DNA of 64,000 bases from CAXXOK01 sp963674895 (GTDB lineage: Bacteria; Bacillota; Clostridia; Christensenellales; Aristaeellaceae), in NCBI GenBank assembly GCA_963674895.2, contig CAXXCY010000003.1, positions 1,488,001 through 1,552,000 on the forward strand, in the 5' to 3' direction. The stretch's first letter is position 1, and the number at the start of each line of letters is the position of its first letter. Made by a program: the position numbers and the translations under genes. Below, piece after piece: positions 61,396 through 64,000 of the stretch. The notes under the pieces were generated by a model. The model was not told the origin of the DNA and did not search any database. It worked only from the letters and a program-made list of their open reading frames with translations.

Positions 61396-62601
61396 TCAGT
61401 CCTTTCCGAACAGGTCCCTGGTGTATACTTTTTCGGCGCAGTCCGCAAGCTCCGGGTACATGCGGTTGGTGACGATGATATCGCACATCGCCTTGAATTC
61501 GTCCAGGTCGCGGATCACCCTGCTGTTGAAGAAGGAATCCTCCGCCAAGGCGGGCTCGTACACCACGACCTCGATCCCCTTCCCCTTGATGCGCTTCATG
61601 ATGCCCTGAATGCTGCTATGGCGGAAATTGTCGCTGTTGGCTTTCATGATCAGCCGGTAAACCCCCACGAGCTGGGGTTTGCGGTCCAAAATCCGCTGCG
61701 CGATGAAATCCTTGCGGGTGCGGTTCGCATCGACGATCGCGCCGATCAGGTTGTTGGGAACCTGGTCGTAATTGGCTAAAAGCTGTTTGGTATCCTTGGG
61801 CAGGCAGTATCCGCCGTAGCCGAAGGACGGATTGTTGTAGTGGCTGCCGATGCGGCCGTCCATACATACGCCGTCGATGATCGACTTCGTATCCAGCCCG
61901 CGCACCTCCGCGTAGGTATCCAGCTCGTTGAAGAACGACACGCGCAGGGCCAGATAGGTGTTGGCGAACAGCTTCACGGCTTCCGCTTCGGTGGAATTCA
62001 TGAACAGGGTATCGATGGTTTCCTTGACCGCGCCCTCGCGCAGCAGCTCCGCAAACGTTTCCGCCTTCCCGCGCATCCCGGCGCCGCCTTTGGGCAGGCC
62101 GATTACGATTCGCGACGGGAACAGGCAGTCGTACAGCGCCTTGCCTTCGCGCAGAAACTCGGGGTTGAAGAGGATGTTCTCGCAATGGAACCGCTCGCGC
62201 GCGGACTGCGTATACCCGACCGGCACCGTGGATTTGATCACGATCACCGCGCCGGGGTTGACCTCCAACACCTGCCGGATCACCGCCTCCGCCGAGGCGG
62301 TATCGAAGAAATTCTTGTCGGGATCATAGTCCGTCGGCGTGCAGACGAGCACATACTCCGCATCCTGATAGGCTGCCGCGGCGTCGGTCGTCGCCGTAAG
62401 CCGCAAGGGACGGTTTTGCAAATACTCTTCGATTTCCGCGTCTGCGATCGGCGACTGCTTCCGGTTGATGCACTCCACCTTTTCCGCAATGACGTCCACA
62501 GCGATCACCGTATGATGCTGCGCCAGCAGCACTGCGTTGGAAAGCCCGACATACCCCATCCCGGCAACGGCGATTTTCAGCGCGTCCTTCTCCGTACGCA
62601 T
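61396..62601 (-). CDS. ugd: UDP-glucose 6-dehydrogenase (nucleotide-sugar dehydrogenase)
   Basis: A 401-residue dehydrogenase making UDP-glucuronate or a related nucleotide uronate. The NAD site is KIAVAGMGYVGLSNAVLLAQ, with VCTPTDYDP and VIKSTVPVGYT following. The active-site Cys lies in FGYGGYCLPKDTKQLL, and the substrate loop in LFNPEFLREGKALYD. The ATG at 62601 follows AGAAGG. It is the first gene of the minus-strand glycan operon with a clear promoter. It supplies a uronic acid donor to the transferases downstream. Confidence 0.93.
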   Translation of the reverse strand: MRTEKDALKIAVAGMGYVGLSNAVLLAQHHTVIAVDVIAEKVECINRKQSPIADAEIEEYLQNRPLRLTATTDAAAAYQDAEYVLVCTPTDYDPDKNFFDTASAEAVIRQVLEVNPGAVIVIKSTVPVGYTQSARERFHCENILFNPEFLREGKALYDCLFPSRIVIGLPKGGAGMRGKAETFAELLREGAVKETIDTLFMNSTEAEAVKLFANTYLALRVSFFNELDTYAEVRGLDTKSIIDGVCMDGRIGSHYNNPSFGYGGYCLPKDTKQLLANYDQVPNNLIGAIVDANRTRKDFIAQRILDRKPQLVGVYRLIMKANSDNFRHSSIQGIMKRIKGKGIEVVVYEPALAEDSFFNSRVIRDLDEFKAMCDIIVTNRMYPELADCAEKVYTRDLFGKD

Positions 62602-62650
62602 TCAGATCAACCTTCTATCAGTTATTATTTCGAAAAAAGCCTGCCGGAAT

Positions 62651-62679
62651 ATTATACCATATCTTTTCCCTACTTTAAA
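62651..62679 (-). promoter_or_regulatory. Promoter of the ugd operon
   Basis: On the minus strand TTTAAA (62674-62679), a 17-nt spacer and perfect TATAAT (62651-62656), 50 nt before the ugd start. Confidence 0.65.
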
Positions 62680-62722
62680 AGGCGCAAACCTTGAAACAAT
62701 GCGGCGTCGGGGTCGCCTTGGC

Positions 62723-62751
62723 TTGTCATCCGACGGGGTTTTGGATATAAT
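62723..62751 (+). promoter_or_regulatory. Promoter of the DUF5711-cvpA unit
   Basis: TTGTCA (62723-62728), a 17-nt spacer and perfect TATAAT (62746-62751), divergent from the ugd promoter. Confidence 0.82.
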
Positions 62752-62803
62752 ACGAGCTGAGGGATTGCCGCCGGAGCCGGCGGCCGCGGAAAGGGCATGA
62801 CAC

Positions 62804-63913
62804 ATGAAATTGAACCTGCGCCTTGTCGGAATCATCGCGGTGATACTTTCCGTCGTCATCGTCGTGGTGATCCTGGTCGTATCGCTGCTGGGGCGCGCGC
62901 CCGTGACCGCGGTGAAGGCGTACAGACTGCCCTGCGATTATTCTGAAAATATCAAGCCGTTCGGCCAATACGTGCTGTTTTACGACGGCGTAAGCATCCA
63001 CTGCATGAGTTCCACCGGCACGGTGCGCTGGTCGTTCCAGATCGGCAACGACGCGGGCTTCTCCCCCGGAGAGAACGTCGTGGCCGCATGGACGGGCTCG
63101 ACGATCTACGTCATCGATAAAAACGGAAATTCCACGTACAACGATAACCTGGGCGAGACCATCCAGTTCGCGCGCGTCGGCAAGCAGTACGTAGCCGCGG
63201 TCGTCGGCGACGATACCAATCCAAGCCTTCTGGTCAAGGACCACTACGGCGCGCATATGGATATGGAGACGGACGCCTACGAATACCTGATGCTTCTGGA
63301 CGTCGGCTTTTACGGCAAGAACGGCGAATATATGTGGACGCTGGCGCTGGATATCTACGGCACGGCGGCCAACACAGTCCTCAATACCTTCGAAGTCGGC
63401 AAAATGAACACGGGTACGGTATCGCTGGGCGAGCCGATCACCTACGCGGTGCTGTTTGAAAACAGCGTGCTGCGCGTGATCAACTCCCGCAAGATGCTCT
63501 CGTTCAACTACCGTGGCACCGAGGATACCACCTCCAGCGTTCTGGTGTACGGATGGAAGCTGATGGGCTACGAGGTGCCCGAGCGCGGCGACGCGCTGAT
63601 ATTATTCGCGCCCACGTCGCAGACCGAAAGCGTATTCGATATCCGGGAGCTCCGGCTGATCATGGGCGATACGGACCGCCAGTACAGCCTGCCCGATACC
63701 TGCATCGGCGCGACGGTTTGGAATAGAAACCTCTATGCGCTGTCCAAGGATACGCTCTACCGGGCCGCGACGGAGGACAACCGCTTCGCCGATTACGACC
63801 TGCCGATGGAAAAGGACGCCACGCGCTATATCGGCACGCTGACAAACGGCGGCATTCTGATCGCCTGCGACAACGAGGTCTACGTGCTCACCCTGCCCAG
63901 CGCGTCGCGCTGA
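62804..63913 (+). CDS. DUF5711 membrane-anchored beta-propeller protein
   Basis: A 369-residue protein with one N-terminal membrane helix (LRLVGIIAVILSVVIVVVIL) and an extracellular part of repeating beta-rich units (VSIHCMSSTGTVRWSFQIG, STIYVIDKNGNSTYNDNL, LYALSKDTLYRAATEDN) resembling a WD/PQQ-type propeller. This is the DUF5711 layout found in Clostridia, usually just before cvpA as here. The ATG at 62804 has AAAGGG upstream. The function is unknown; a surface or division-linked role is possible. Confidence 0.88.
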   Translation: MKLNLRLVGIIAVILSVVIVVVILVVSLLGRAPVTAVKAYRLPCDYSENIKPFGQYVLFYDGVSIHCMSSTGTVRWSFQIGNDAGFSPGENVVAAWTGSTIYVIDKNGNSTYNDNLGETIQFARVGKQYVAAVVGDDTNPSLLVKDHYGAHMDMETDAYEYLMLLDVGFYGKNGEYMWTLALDIYGTAANTVLNTFEVGKMNTGTVSLGEPITYAVLFENSVLRVINSRKMLSFNYRGTEDTTSSVLVYGWKLMGYEVPERGDALILFAPTSQTESVFDIRELRLIMGDTDRQYSLPDTCIGATVWNRNLYALSKDTLYRAATEDNRFADYDLPMEKDATRYIGTLTNGGILIACDNEVYVLTLPSASR

Positions 63914-63937
63914 CGCGCGGTATACGGAGGAAACGCA

Positions 63938-64000
63938 TTGAACGCGATTGATTACGGTATTGTGGTGCTCATCCTGGTCTTCACACTGTTCGGGTTCTAC
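63938..64000 (+). CDS. CvpA-family membrane protein (partial, runs off the window)
   Basis: The 21 visible codons read LNAIDYGIVVLILVFTLFGF, the first membrane helix of a CvpA protein. The start is TTG at 63938 with a strong GGAGG seven nt upstream, 24 nt after the DUF5711 stop. The pairing DUF5711-CvpA is common in Clostridia and supports the call. Confidence 0.7.
   Translation, partial: MNAIDYGIVVLILVFTLFGFY

Noticed and set aside
59981..61609. 542-codon plus-strand frame opposite the DUF6020 gene
   Set aside because: It is Arg/His/Gln-rich with no membrane or domain pattern, while the minus strand gives a coherent polytopic protein.

Overview
The window looks like chromosome from a carbohydrate-fermenting member of the Clostridia (Bacillota), probably a gut anaerobe. 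The evidence is strong purine-rich Shine-Dalgarno sites before almost every gene, frequent GTG/TTG starts, a CtsR-type operator in front of clpB, a DUF5711-CvpA pair, an Nfn-type flavin bifurcating enzyme, and many glycoside and sugar-acid genes. Exported proteins here carry signal peptides without a lipobox, a habit I associate with Christensenellales-like lineages; that placement is inference.

Layout. Positions 1-430 hold the start of a membrane-anchored protein and the terminator of a large secreted tannase-like esterase (428-2560). Positions 2561-3913 are gene-poor, with inverted repeats and a frameshifted gene remnant. Positions 3914-12487 are one minus-strand operon: a four-carbon acid-sugar kinase (DtnK type), iron alcohol dehydrogenase, DapA-type aldolase, PdxA2, D-2-hydroxyacid dehydrogenase and a tripartite tricarboxylate transporter (TctB, TctA, TctC). 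It is divergent from a PrpR-N/Fis regulator (12705-14483) whose AAA+ core is degenerate. Positions 14743-16980 hold the remains of a sugar ABC operon: a GH43/117-like hydrolase, a MalG permease and a MalF permease that has lost its N-terminal half.

Positions 17225-41000 are a long minus-strand catabolic locus, divergent from a membrane-bound AraC-type regulator (41378-43633). In transcription order it has an LplB/YtcP/SBP ABC importer, a DUF5696-like hydrolase, an amidohydrolase (possible lactonase), a fumarate-reductase-like flavoprotein, FdrA, a 60-residue protein equal to the FdrA C-terminal domain, an acetate-kinase-like kinase, DUF2877, DUF1116, a DapA-type aldolase, an IlvD/Edd dehydratase, an SDR, a GH127-like hydrolase, D-galactonate dehydratase, a second SDR, a zinc alcohol dehydrogenase, and after a gap nfnAB. 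The likely sense is import and hydrolysis of an oligosaccharide, oxidation of its sugars to aldonates, dehydration to 2-keto-3-deoxy acids and aldol cleavage. The FdrA/DUF1116/DUF2877 set is known in E. coli as oxamate transcarbamylase partnered with a carbamate kinase. Here the kinase is a divergent acetate-kinase homologue and there are no purine genes around it. This is my best candidate for an undescribed system.

Positions 43634-44300 are an AT-rich pocket ending at tRNA-Pro(CGG) and tRNA-Thr(CGT). From there on the sequence is GC-rich and mostly housekeeping or cell surface: rpmE, a MarR-GNAT fusion, a PrsA-like foldase, an L,D-transpeptidase, an rfbA/rmlD-like/neuB/GNAT operon for a surface sugar, clpB, a GH13 enzyme, then a minus-strand glycosyltransferase group (ugd, DUF6020, GT2, DUF354, zinc-ribbon membrane protein), and finally DUF5711 and the start of cvpA.
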